Positions 36,301 through 47,476 of a stretch of 64,000 nucleotides of DNA are shown piece by piece. How positions within the stretch are numbered: the first letter of the stretch is position 1; every line of letters begins with the position of its first letter. The position numbers and the translations under genes are program-made. Source of the DNA: Vitellaria paradoxa (Eukaryota; Streptophyta; Magnoliopsida; Ericales; Sapotaceae); contig CM034242.1 in NCBI GenBank assembly GCA_019916065.1, positions 9,678,879-9,742,878 of the forward strand, in the 5' to 3' direction. Under the pieces are notes generated by a model, which had not been told where the DNA came from, ran no database searches, and was given only the letters and a program-made list of their open reading frames with translations.

Positions 36301-39300
36301 ATACTGTGGACATGCTCGGCATACTGTAGACATGCTCGGCATGGGATTTCCCCCTGATTGGGAATTATCCTTTTGCAATAAACTTTACAGAAATATGCTC
36401 GGCATGGGAAATATGCTCGGGAATATGCTTATACTCGTAGATAAGCTTTTGAATTGGATCCCACCATAAAGCGCTTGATAATATGCTTTCAAATTGAATC
36501 CAGTCATCACAATATACTTTTCGAATATGCTTGAGCAATAGCTTTCAGAAATGATCTCAGGAAAATGCTAACCATACCTGAATAAGGTCGAGACATAGCT
36601 TTCTAATATAAACTGAGTTAAACAACCTCAGGAAAATGCTTTTGAGATGACCCGAGCCAAAATATGCTCGGCAAAAAGCTGTTTGAAATGAACCGCGCCA
36701 AAAGAGTATACTTTTTGTAGTGAAGTTAACCAAAATAGACTGGTGAACTGGCTTTCGTAAATAACCCAACTAGAATTTGGTTGAGACATGCTTTTGTTAA
36801 TAACCCGACCAGAATTTGCTCGGGAGCAAACTTTAGAATATAATGAACCGAGCCAAAAATATGCTCGGGAACCAGCTTCCTGAGGTAAACCGAGCCAGAA
36901 ATATGCTCGGGAACCAGATTCCTGAGGTAAACCGAGCCAAAAATATGCTCGCGAACTAGCTTTCTGAGATAAACCGAGCCAAAATATGCTCGGGAACTAG
37001 CTTTCTGAGATAAACCGAGCCAAAATATGCTATGCTCGGGAATAGCTTTCCGAGATAAACTTAGCTTTGCTTTTTGTGCAATGGCAAGCTTCCTTAATGA
37101 TAGTTTTGGTTTCTTGAGAGCTTTGCCTTTTTTGGAGCTTTTGCTTTCTATGCCAAAGTTGTGCTTTCATAGAGAGCTTTGGCTTTCCAAACCGATGTTA
37201 GGCTTTCATTCAAAGCTTTCGCTTTTCGAACCGATGTTGTGCTTTCATAAAGAGCTCTTGCTATTTGGGAGCTCTTGCTATTTGGGAGCTTTTGCTTTCT
37301 GTGTAATACTTTCCAATGAACCAAGGAACCGAAACTTGGTTTAAAGAGAAACCCGGTCAGTCAAAAAACCGGGGTTGTCGCAACTGGGACAAGCCAGTTG
37401 GACGCACTTTTGATAATTCTTTTCAATAAACCAAGGAACTGAATCCTGATTTAAAGAGAAACCCGGTCAGTTAATAAACCGGGGTTGTCGCAACTGGGAC
37501 AAGCCAGTTGGACGCGCTTTTGATAATTCTTTTCAATAAACCAAGGAACTGAATCTTGATTTAAAGAGAAACCCGGTCAGTTAATAAACCGGGGTTGTCG
37601 CAACTGGGACAAGCCAGTTGGACGCGCTTTTGATAATTCTTTTCAATAAACCAAGGAACTGAGTCTTGATTTAAAGAGAAACCCGGTCAGTTAATAAACC
37701 GGGGTTGTCGCAACTGGGGCAAGCCAGTTGGACGCGCTTTTGATAATCCTTTTCAGAAAACTGGGAATTGAATTCCAGTTTAAAGAGAATACCTGGTCGA
37801 TAAATAAACCAGGATTGGACCGACATCCAAAGGGATGTGGCATCTTTCTGTACCAACGTTCGGCAAGCCGAACGTGGCTCCTTTTGATAATTCTTTAATT
37901 TTGTGCATGTCTCTGAAGCTAGAGCAATTTCTTTCATTGAAATGCCTTATCTGTAATGCTTTTCTGCAAAAACTTTCAGCAATAACAAATAATTGAATAA
38001 TGCTTACAAACTGAGGCAATCAATTGAATAATGAAAAATAAATCTGGGGACATCATAGGCATGCTCGAGATGATACATTTTCAAAAATATAAAGCTGTAG
38101 AGCTCCTCTTCGAGATGAAATATTTCACTCCGCTTAGGTTGATTCAAACTTGGTAGTGAGATGAAATATGCTGCGTGTCAGTCCATCATAAAACATTTAA
38201 ATAAATATTTATCATACGAGCTTTTAGGAAACAAACTCAGTAAATGGGCCGAGCCAAGGTTGAAGATTTGAACAATCCTTTTTTGCTCTTCCAACGCCAA
38301 TAACCATAGATATAGATATTTTTATGAATTTTTGTATGTTGCCCAGTTGGATTGACGTTCGGCCATGCTCCGCTCTTGCTCGGCATAAGCAACCAAATTA
38401 TATGTTTGCTTGATAAGAATACATATATTAAAGTAAGCATTAGATATCCTTTTGCTGGGCAATAAAATAAAATAAATAAGAATAACCTCGTATAAATAGT
38501 TCGATCAACAATTAAATGTTTGATACCGATTCAAGTTATGCTCAATGACTCAACCATGCTCTGCAATACTCAAATTGTATATCAAAGACTTTTATATACC
38601 AGTCAGTAAGCCAAAGTACTCGGATAAGAGTGCCTCCACTCAGCTATGATTATTAACACTTGTTACCTCAAAGTACACACGATGAAACCCATAACCGAAA
38701 TTAAGGATATGCTGTATAGTTGATTCTCGGGTAATCATAGCTTGTTCGGCCAAGAAAATTATGTTCGGTAAGAAAAATTTAAGTCATACCTTGTTTGGGG
38801 GCCCATTCCCGAGTCTTACTTACTTAAACATAAACATATATAATATGTTCAGTAGGAAAGAGAGCCTATGTGAAATTGATGTACAGCACCCACTTAAGCA
38901 TCAGCAGGTGGTTTTGGCGAAGTTGTTCGGCAATGAATTTGCTGCTCGAAAATTCAGTGGGATGGCAGATTATGGAATCCAGCTATCCTCGGTCATATTG
39001 CCGCATCATTATCTATTTATGCATGCTCGAGAGAATGCGAACTTGCCGGGATCAAGCTTTCCGTGGGTATAAAATGAATCAGTTAACAATATATTAATTA
39101 AAATATATATATATATGTATATAATAAATACACTACCCATATTCCTCTTTAGAAATATATAGAGAAACATCGCTCGGCAAGCTCAGAACACGCTTAATCC
39201 TTGCTTGGAAATAATGTTGCTTTGCTCTGGAAAGCAACTGTTGTTGCGCGGTAAGCAAATAACCTTGTTCGGGCACAAATACTTTCGGATAAATAATACC

Positions 39301-42175
39301 CGGAAATACACTTGTCCGCAGCTCGGCAATTTCGGGAAGCTTAGAAGCTCGGCAAACTCTGAATTAGCTCGGGAAAGTAATAACAACACTGCTCGGAAGT
39401 GACAAGCTCGGCTCGTCCTCGGTCAGGGGTAGCATTAAAGTGCTTGATAAGGCTCAGGATACTACTCGGGCAACTCGGGAAATCAGTTTGAAGGTTGCTT
39501 AGAGAGCCCGGGAACACGGTGCAGATGCTTAAGCTTTTTGGAAAGCTTAGAAGCTTGGGAAGCATGGAACATAGTTTGGTAGCTGCTTGTGAAGCTCAGG
39601 AGACTCAGGATGTAGCTCGACATTTGCTTGTGAAGCTCGGGTCATTGAGGAATTTGCATGAAAGAATAGATATAGCTTCAGTATTAATAAGGGTCGTATT
39701 CTCGTGAGGATGAGTTCCATAAATTTTCAACCAAGGATGATAATTATTTAACCATTTTCCTGGGCTCAACTCTTTTCCTCGGCTCAACTTTCATGAGGTA
39801 CAAATAACTCTCCCATGGTCGGCAGAATAAACCAAGCAGAAAGCTCGGACAGAACGTGTTTCTGGTCGAGTACGGTTCGCCGCTCCACTAAGACGTGATT
39901 TATAACTCGGCCAAGTAGTTAATTTCTCACTGATCAATCAAGAAGCCAACCTTTCAACCTTTCAACCTTTCAACCTTCCAAATAGCTAACAAACTGCTTG
40001 GAAATTAAGTTGTTCGGATGAAGTCCTTCTATAATGGAATTGCTATTGCTCGGGAGCAAATATGCTTCTCCAGTGTTTTGCTCGGCTCCACCTTCAAATG
40101 TGTGTTCTATTCTATGACAATTCTTGCTTAGATAAATACGACTTTGAACCACATGAGTATGAAGTAAAAATAATGTATCAGTAGTGTCGTTTGGATGAAT
40201 AGATACATATATATATATATATATATATATACGTTTGACGAACTTTACTCTGTTAGAATTTTACTCAGGCTTACGAAGGTTGATGCTTTGACAAAAACCA
40301 TGTATTAGGGGTAATATAGCAACCACAACTCTTCCAACAGTAATAACATAAACTTTGACAAGAATTAATTATTTGAAAAAAAAAAGCAAGTAAATAAATA
40401 GAAAGAGCGAATCTGTGTAGGTACCACATCCCTAGTGGTAAGATAACGTTCTGACTGTGTGATAATGCCCCCAGCGATAGTAAACATATGCTTTCAACAG
40501 AGAAATATTCGCAACGAGATAATATTCCGGTGGTGAAATAGTACTCGATGGGCGCAAATTCGTGCCCCACGGTGGGCGCCAAATGTTCGGCAATGAATTT
40601 TACCTTCTTCTCCGTAAACCCCTTCTCTCCCTTGTTCATTGAAATCTCCTCCCGGCGGCCTGTAAGCAAGAATATAGTAAAATAAAGCGGTCGGAGTTGG
40701 TCCCCGACCAAGGACACTCCGATGCTTAAGTCAGTCTCTTGTATAGATATAAGCTCATGTAAATAAAGAGAGAGAGAGAGAAGAAGATCAGAGAAAAAGG
40801 AGCCGAAAAGAGAGAGAGCCAGAGCCCTTACACAGTCTTGATTTTTGGTATTTATAGATAGAGTGTTTGTCTTACTTTTTGTTGATTTGACTATCACTTT
40901 ATCTTGATGTGACTTAAAGTGGAAGTGGGTGGCTAATATTAAATGCCGGATGATGTAAGCTTCGGGAGCCGTGTGAAAGTGTAGTACATAAAGAGACTAT
41001 ATAACGTAACTAGCAAACTATTTAGTCTCAATTTAACCATAATATACCTCCCTGTTCGGGGGGTGCAATTCATGGTCGGCATACCACTCTTATGGTCGGG
41101 CAAGCTATTTTTATACCTCACAGTATGTATGTATATATATATATTTTCCATGCAAAAATTTAATTTAAGAACCGTTCGGACGAGCTAAATTAGCAAAATA
41201 ATAATAATAATAATAATTTTTGGTCATTTATGTGCTCACTAAAACACTAAAAGTAGGCATTTTGTTTATGTGATAGGTCGTCAATGTGCCAATTTTTGTT
41301 TACTTGGCAAAGTATATAATGCTCATTTCACGATAACCTAACTTAAAATTTATCAAAATTTTCTTCATAGAATTGTCAAAAATTGTCAAATTTTTTATCA
41401 AAAACCTAAAAGTTGTCAAAAAGTTATTAAAAAATTATTTTTCTTTTACCAAATACACCAAAAATTACTAGTCAAATGTTGCTAAAAGTTAAAAAAAAAA
41501 TGGTGACTTCCAAAAGGAGCCTCAATAAGAGGTCATTCAAAAGAAATTGATGAGTTTTTTGGGGTCACATTTACGTTTTATATTTTATTTTTTTAATTCA
41601 TTTAATTTGTATCTTTAGAGTATGTTATTCGCGTTGAAAAGATCTCAAAATTTTGCCTAAAAATAAAAAAATAATCACATTTAAGTGATGAAAAAAGACA
41701 ACTTATTTAAAGTTAGTTTTCTTTTGAACTAGTAAGCTATTTTTTAATTTTTAATTTTTTAATAAAATATTAATAATACATCTAAAAGATATTAAAAAAA
41801 ATCAAACCTTAGTTAAAAAAATTACGCAGAACAAAAAAAAATTAATTCAAAATTTTGTTTTTAAGTAAAATATTATGTTTGTCAAACGCAGCCCAAAATG
41901 TCCTACATATTGTGATTTAGTGGATTGGCTTTATTTGTATATGTGTGTGTTTGTGAATATATAATTTCGTGATGATGCAGTGGCGTAAAGGGCAATGGAG
42001 TAGCATGAGAAGGGCATACGGTGCAGTATGGGACATCCCTAACCCACCAGAGGGTGATCTTAGCCTCAGAATCGAAGTGAGTGGCTTGCCTGGGGGGATT
42101 CAACTGGATCGTGTGATTCCTTGTAAATGGAAGGCTGGTGCTACTTATCCAACGATCATTAAGCTCCCTAACTGA
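33388..42175 (+). CDS. EXLB: Expansin-like B protein, gene A (4 exons, LTR element in intron 3)
   Basis: Exons are 33388-33529, 33710-33819, 34096-34407 and 41981-42175; all borders are GT-AG. The spliced product has 252 residues. It has a hydrophobic signal peptide (about 1-25, cleavage near ALSYS), then a domain 1 double-psi beta-barrel (CGYGEYGR at 51-58, cysteines 51, 79, 82, 87, 93). Last comes a domain 2 beta-sandwich (CBM63-like) from about residue 145, starting at the RRVPCEYP hallmark and ending TYPTIIKLPN. The HFD catalytic-type motif of true expansins is absent, as expected for expansin-like proteins. It is secreted to the cell wall; the biochemical activity of the family is not settled. 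Intron 3 is 7.6 kb because a complete LTR element sits in it in reverse orientation. Coding sequence is nearly identical to gene B. Confidence 0.93.
34419..34957 (-). mobile_element. 3' LTR of LTR retrotransposon (reverse orientation)
   Basis: 539 bp, beginning tgttcggcaatg and ending ctcaca (TG...CA on both strands). Its partner is 40584-41122 at exactly the same length. By eye I see one difference (G at 34452 versus A at 40617). A purine-rich tract (agagtgggggcataa on the minus strand, 34958-34972) abuts it, identifying this as the 3' LTR. Confidence 0.93.
36841..37062. repeat. ~42-bp tandem repeat inside the LTR element
   Basis: Five units of the form aaatatgctcgggaac.agc (start of unit), followed by tt.ctgag.taaaccgagcca. 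The atgctcgg words lie at 36861, 36903, 36945, 36986 and 37032. Each unit holds gctcgg and its complement ccgagc, so each can form a small hairpin. Confidence 0.85.
37310..37860. repeat. 110-bp tandem repeat inside the LTR element
   Basis: The word caactggg(a/g)c recurs at 37381, 37491, 37601 and 37711, an exact period of 110 bp. Each unit contains aaccaaggaactga, aaagagaaacccggtcag, aaaccggggttgtcgc and gacgcgcttttgataa. The last unit becomes degenerate after 37750. The copies are very similar, so the array is young or homogenised. Confidence 0.93.
39949..39980. repeat. 10-bp minisatellite in the LTR element
   Basis: About three copies of cctttcaacc in tandem. Short and non-coding. Confidence 0.7.
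40564..40581 (-). promoter_or_regulatory. Primer-binding site of the LTR element
   Basis: On the minus strand TGGCGCCCACCGTGGGGC lies two bases inside the 5' LTR (40584-41122). It starts with TGG, complementary to the CCA end of a tRNA, as plant retrotransposon primer sites do. The tRNA was not identified with certainty. Confidence 0.8.
40584..41122 (-). mobile_element. 5' LTR of LTR retrotransposon (reverse orientation)
   Basis: 539 bp, same as the 34419-34957 LTR apart from one seen mismatch. On the minus strand it begins TGTGAGGTATAAAAATAGC, but the TATAAAAA is only 8 bp from the start, so it may not be the promoter. A 208-residue frame on the minus strand spans it but overlaps non-coding LTR and has no domain. 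Confidence 0.93.
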
Positions 42176-42307
42176 GCCATACATCCGTACATATATATAT
42201 ATATATTAGAATCCCAATCCTAAGAGTGTTTTAATTATCAAAGTCAACAAAAGTGTTGTGCTTGTCTAGCAGGCTTAGAGAGCATGTGCTCATCTTTGCC
42301 ATTCTCA

Positions 42308-42360
42308 ATAAAAGGATTGGATTGTGTGTCGTGTTAATGAATAAATATATGAATAAAAGT
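42308..42360 (+). terminator. Probable poly(A) signal region of gene A
   Basis: AATAAAAGG at 42308 and AATAAATATATGAATAAAAG shortly after lie 130-180 bp past the stop codon. The same block follows genes B (about 52797) and C (about 61357), supporting a conserved 3' UTR end. Confidence 0.6.
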
Positions 42361-42413
42361 TTCATTTGTTATCAAATCTTTATGTGAATTTGGATATTGA
42401 GCTCCCTGCAGAT

Positions 42414-42452
<39 letters not shown>

Positions 42453-42550
42453 TACAATATATATATATATATATTAGTACAAACCTAATTCAACAAACTC
42501 ATTTGAGATATAATATTTAGATCAAATTCTTGAATATCATTTATATAGAG

Positions 42551-43061
42551 TAGGGTTACTCATGGCTCGATTAATCGAATTGTGAGGTAGAGAGAAAACC
42601 ATATCGACTAGATTCAATTTTTGTTTTCTTCGAATGAATATTGAACCGTTATAAATGATTAACCATTCAACGGTTAATCGCTCAAATCAAGTCCATTATC
42701 TATTTCTACTTTTTTTTTAATAATCATCAATCTGTAACTAATTAATTATATATATTCAATAATATGAAAATAATTAAAAGTCCAAAATAATTTGATAATA
42801 ATAATAACATAATTTCAGTTTAGATTACTTAAAGGATGAAACCACTAATAACCGAATAAATAAATATTATATAATATATCGGTTGGTTAATCGAACTAGC
42901 AGTTTATGTGTATTAAAAATCGAAACTGAACCGAAAACTAAAAATTAAAAAGAAAAATCGAAATTGAAATTAAAACCATTAGTTTAGTTAACTGCAATTT
43001 TCGATTTAGTTTGTTCCGTTCGTTTTGATTTTCAATTTACTGGTTTTTTTACTCACTCCTA
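42551..43061. mobile_element. hAT-like MITE downstream of gene A
   Basis: 511 bp, from tagggttactcatgg to ttactcactccta, flanked by 8-bp repeats ATATAGAG (42543-42550) and ATATGGAG (43062-43069), one base apart. An 8-bp duplication and TAGGG-type ends fit hAT. The interior has aaccgaa/ttcggtt-like inverted motifs and no transposase. The site is empty downstream of gene C (63167-63174). Confidence 0.8.
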
Positions 43062-43898
43062 ATATGGAGATGATATCCTCCTCCTAACATAGCTAAGGCC
43101 ATGTTTGTTCAATCTATTGGGAAGGAAGAATTAGATATTTAGTTTGTGTTTTGAATGTTAAATTTCGCCCAAAAAAATTGAATTTTCTCCAATTTTTTTG
43201 ATTTTTTTCTAACTTTTTTCACATCAAAATTTTTCAACTTTTGCTAGCTTTTTTTAATTTTTTTATTTTTTTACACTTCAAAAAACACACTAAACACTCA
43301 GCAATTTAAAATTTACTTATTTGCTTATTAATTCTCGGTGGAGAAAGGAAGTTCTTGACATGGTTTTATAAACCAGACCAGATCGATCGGTTTAATGGAC
43401 CAATTAAACCGAGAACCGGTCTAAGAAACAGTTCGGTCCACTAGTAAAACCCGGTGAAGAGTTGAAACGGCCTAAAACCAGCGACCCACCGGTTGAACGG
43501 GTGAACCGACGAACCAATGCCAGTTTTGTCGGTTGAATCGGGTCATTTTTTTTTTATTTTTTTGATTGGTAAAATAAATAAACTAATATGCACTAGCCTC
43601 CGGTACCGATTTTACCAGTTGAACCGGACATTTTTTAATCTTTTTGCCGACTAGATTCAATTTTTGTTTTCTTCGAATGAATATTGAACCGTTATAAATA
43701 TTAACCATTCAACGGTTAATCGCTCAAATCAAGTCGATTATCTATTTCTACTTTTTTTTTTAATAATCATCAATCTGTAACTAATTAATTATATATATTC
43801 AATAATATGAAAATAATTAAAAGTCCAAAATAATTTGACAATAATAATAACATAATTTCAGTTTAGATTACTTAAAGGATGAAACCACTAATAACCAA

Positions 43899-43930
<32 letters not shown>

Positions 43931-44700
43931 ATATATCGGTTGGTTAATCGAACTAGCAGTTTATGTGTATTAAAAATCGAAACTGAACCGAAAACTAAAA
44001 ATTAAAAAGAAAAATCGAAATTGAAATTAAAATTTTTGGTTTAGTTAACTCTAATTTTCGATTTGTTTTGTTCCGTTCGGTTTGATTTTCGATTTACTGG
44101 TTTTTTTACTCACTCCTAATATGGAGATGATATCCTCCTCCTAACATAGCTAAGGCCATGTTTGTTCAATCTATTGGGAAGGAAGAATTAGATATTTAGT
44201 TTGTGTTTTGAATGTTAAATTTCGCCCAAAAAAATTGAATTTTCTCCAATTATTTTGATTTTTTTCTAACTTTTTTCACACCAAAATTTTTCAACTTTTG
44301 CTAGCTTTTTTTAATTTTCTTATTTTTTTACACTTCAAAAAACACACTAAACACTCAACAATTTAAAATTTACTTATTTGCTTATTAATTCTCGGTGGAG
44401 AAAGGAAGTTCTTGACATGGTTTTATAAACCGGACCAGATCGGTCGGTTTAATGGACCAATTGAACCGAGAACCGGTCTAAGAAACGGTTTGGTCCACTA
44501 GTAAAACCCGGTGAAGAGTTGAACCGGCCTAAAACCAGCAACCCACCGGTTGAACCGGTGAACCGACGAATCAATGCTGGTTTTGTCGGTTGAATCGGGT
44601 CATTTTTTTTATTTTTTTGATTGGTAAAATAAATAAACTAATATGCACTAGCCTCCGGTGCCGGTTTTGCCAGTTGAACCGGGCATTTTTTTAATTTTTT
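42606..44700. repeat. ~1.04-kb tandem duplication downstream of gene A
   Basis: gactagattcaatttttgtt begins at 42606 and again at 43649, an offset of 1043 bp. Each copy contains the body of the hAT-like MITE, tcctcctcctaacatagcta and the start of the following aaccggacc-rich element. The duplication is absent downstream of gene B, where the same sequence is single (53055-54130). The second copy has an added (AT)n tract at about 43900-43925. Confidence 0.88.
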
Positions 44701-45113
44701 TGATTGGTAAAATAAATAAACTAACATGCACTATCCTAAAATCGAACCTATGACTATTTTGTAGTAAAATACTTTTATCCCACTGAACCACTGGTACTTA
44801 TTGTTTATTATTTTTGCTTAATTTTACTTATATAATATATTGGTTTTAAGTAATTTTATTTTACAACACATTTTGTTAACATTTTTTATTAGTAAAACAA
44901 AATAGAGTAGAAGAATATGTAAAAAATTATAAATTTTTAAAATTATTATATAATTTTAACATATTTTTATGTTTTATTTATATATTTAAATATATTTATA
45001 ACGTTACGGTTCATTTCCAGTTCAATTTGAGTTGAATCGACGATTAAACTATTAAATAATGATTCAGTTACTTTTCTAATTCAATAAACAGTCCAATTTT
45101 TTAAATATTGGTC
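44416..45113. mobile_element. ~700-bp aaccgg-rich element downstream of gene A
   Basis: It starts catggttttataaaccggac and ends ttaaatattggtcc, with imperfect inverted ends (ggttttataaaccggacc versus ggaccaatatttaaaaaattgg). It contains many ggttgaaccgg words. The flanks carry an imperfect repeat (gttcttga versus gtccttga). Upstream of block X, at about 26064-26075, the flanks are joined directly (gaagtccttgaaacttcc), an apparent empty site. A matching copy lies at 53807-54496 downstream of gene B. Confidence 0.65.
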
Positions 45114-45116
45114 CTT

Positions 45117-45595
45117 GAAACTTCCCCAACAGTATAGCTCTTTTCTTCTTTAGCTATCATAGGTTGAGGGAAGGGATAACCTCGTGGAAGTTGCTCCAGT
45201 GAATCAAGTAATTAACTATTAAAATGAACACGGCCACAAGGATGGGGCTCCAAGTATCGGTAATTACATTTACATACATACATATATATATATATGTATA
45301 CACACATACACACACATATGTAAATTAGGACCTTTATATATATATGTATACACACATACACACACATATGTAAATTAGGACCTTTAAAAAAAAAAAAAAA
45401 AAGTCAACACAGATTGAAAAGTCTAGCACTGCTTGCACTTCATACCATCTACTATTCACAATAAAGGTCCTACAGTTTATGACATTCTTTAGCAGTTCTC
45501 TCCCTCCGGCGGTGATTCCAATGGAATTGATGCTCACCTGTTTTGACTACTCTCTGTCCGTTGGCTGGATGGACTCCGATAAAAATATCTACATT
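45117..45595 (+). repeat. Truncated block X of unit B
   Basis: It matches the first part of block X (26080-26490) and then jumps at gactccgataaaaatatctac directly to attaaaagggtattgtggg, the start of block Y. About 2.35 kb of block X and its SINE are missing compared with unit A. Unit C has the same junction. It includes a duplicated tatatatgtatacacacatacac segment at about 45284-45385. Confidence 0.85.
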
Positions 45596-46770
45596 AAAAG
45601 GGTATTGTGGGTTATTATATTAAATAAAAAAAAGTCAAAATTTAACAAAAAAATAACAATACTTGATGGATAAAAAATATAAATAAGAGTAAAGATAAAA
45701 AAACGGTAACATGTATGTTAAAATTGCAACTTATTATTAAAAAAAAAAAGACAACACTTAAAAGGAGAAAAAATATAAAAATAAGGACAGAAATGAAAAA
45801 AAAATTGATAAAAATATGTGCACACTTTTATAGAGACAGCGCAAATGGGATATCATTGAAAAAAATTGGCCAAAAAGGGTCGGTGAAAACTAAATAATAT
45901 TTTCACTTATTATATATTTGAAAAAATAACTAACCAGAAGAACACAAAAGGATAAAAAGGTAATAAACAAAAATTAAGAGGGCACAATTGAAAAAATAAG
46001 ACAGCAAAGGAAGGGAAAAAAAAAAAAACGAACCGGAAAGACAGAAGGACGGGAAGCGAGGAAGCAAAATTATGAGGGCATACTTGGAAAAATGGGACAA
46101 ATTGAGGACGTGGATGGCTGAAGTTTGATTCTCGCATATGATATAGAATAGAAAAATATAAAAAAAAAGTTAATAAAACTGTGTATATTAAAATTATATT
46201 TTGGGCTATTATATCGAATAGGAAAAAAAAAAGTCAAAACTCTTAAAAAAAATTAACAACAGTACTTGAAAGATAAAAAAATATATAAAATAAAAGTAAA
46301 ATTAAAAAAAATTAAAAACATGCACGTTAAAAATACAGTTTATTATAAATAAAAAATACAAAAAAAAACACACGAAACAACACTTGAAGGATAAAATACT
46401 TAAAAACAATGACATAAATAAAAAAATTGATAAAAATATGTACAAACTTATTAGAGAGAGAGAGAGAGAAGATGAGTTTAATTGAAAAACAATGAGCCTA
46501 ATGCCGTCATTGAAAATCAAATGATATTTTCATTTATTAGATATTAAAAATACTAATTAGAAAAAGACAAAAGAATAAAAAAGTAATATATAAAATTAAG
46601 AGCGGCACAATTGGAAAAATAAGCCAACGAAGGAACGAGAAAAAAAAAAAGAGAGGGAAAAAAGGAAAAACCGGAAAAGACAAAAGGATAATAAAGGCAT
46701 AATGGGAAAAAATGGACAATTTAAGGACTTTGATGGCTTAAAAGTTCGATTCTTGTTTATTATATTGAGT
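45596..46770. repeat. Block Y of unit B
   Basis: Two A-rich half-copies as in unit A (28861-30060), with small indels. No gene. Confidence 0.75.
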
Positions 46771-47100
46771 AGATATATACGAACACATACATGTAGATTA
46801 GGACCTTTAGAAAAAAAAGGAAAGTCTAACACGGTTGAAATGATCTAGCACTGCATGCATTTCATACCATCTGCTATTCACAGTAAAAGCCCTACGGTTT
46901 ATGACATTCTTTGGTGATTTCAATGGAATTAATGCTCACCTATTTTGACTACCCTTTGTTGGTTGGATGGACTCCGATAAATAATGGGATATACTTAGGC
47001 ACTGTTTAGATATGGAGTGTTAAGATTTTTGAAAAAATTCTAAAAAATCCTATAAATTTCCAACTTTCACTAATCATATTATGCCACATATCACTTTTTG

Positions 47101-47290
47101 TTTTTTTTTTGTTTTTTGTAACTTGGAATCCTCATCGGTTTATCGTAACCTTCAACGAACTGCATAGTTGATGGGTAAATTAGAGAAATGTACACTACCC
47201 CTCACGTATATCCCACTTATGTCAGGAATCGAACCCATGTGGTTTCTGTGAGAAACTTACTCACGAGCCACTCAAACTAACCCTGGAGGC
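47101..47290 (-). mobile_element. tRNA-derived SINE, unit B copy
   Basis: Orthologous to the unit A SINE, with the same target repeat CACTTTTTG (47092-47100 and 47291-47299) and the B box GGTTCGATTCC on the minus strand. Confidence 0.85.
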
Positions 47291-47476
47291 CACTTTTTGC
47301 ATTACTTCCACAACTTTTAGTTTTTTTTTTTTTTTTGAATTTTTTCAGAACTCCAAATGTCTCCATGTAAGAAAATGAATAAAATTATTCTACGATTTTT
47401 TTATTTAATTTCTAAATATATTTAATGATACATATTGTGTTTTGATTAATTAGGTTATAAAAAAAGAATAAGATAA

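Larger units (their letters stand above)
34419..41122 (-). mobile_element. Non-autonomous LTR retrotransposon in intron 3 of expansin-like gene A
   Basis: A complete 6.7-kb element with two 539-bp LTRs and a perfect 5-bp target duplication GTATG (34414-34418 and 41123-41127). The primer-binding site (40564-40581, TGGCGCCCACCGTGGGGC on the minus strand) and the polypurine tract (34958-34972) show that it lies on the minus strand, opposite to the host gene. The 5.6-kb interior has no gag, protease, RT, RNase H or integrase frame; the longest frames are about 100-200 residues and lack recognisable domains. It therefore resembles a LARD, probably mobilised by a Gypsy-type partner (an inference from the primer site and size). 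The single LTR mismatch shows recent insertion. The corresponding intron position in gene B is empty. Confidence 0.92.

Noticed and set aside
36281..36400. Possible CRISPR-like array (repeated atgctcggcatactg)
   Set aside because: Repeat spacing is irregular, the sequence is a plant nuclear retroelement, and there are no cas genes; it is internal retroelement repeat.
40271..40897. 208-residue minus-strand frame
   Set aside because: It spans the 5' LTR and primer site of the retroelement; the same frame appears in the other LTR and has no gag-like or other domain.
41903..42184. 93-residue minus-strand frame repeated at 52395 and 60884
   Set aside because: It is antisense to expansin-like exon 4 and repeats only because the exon is triplicated.
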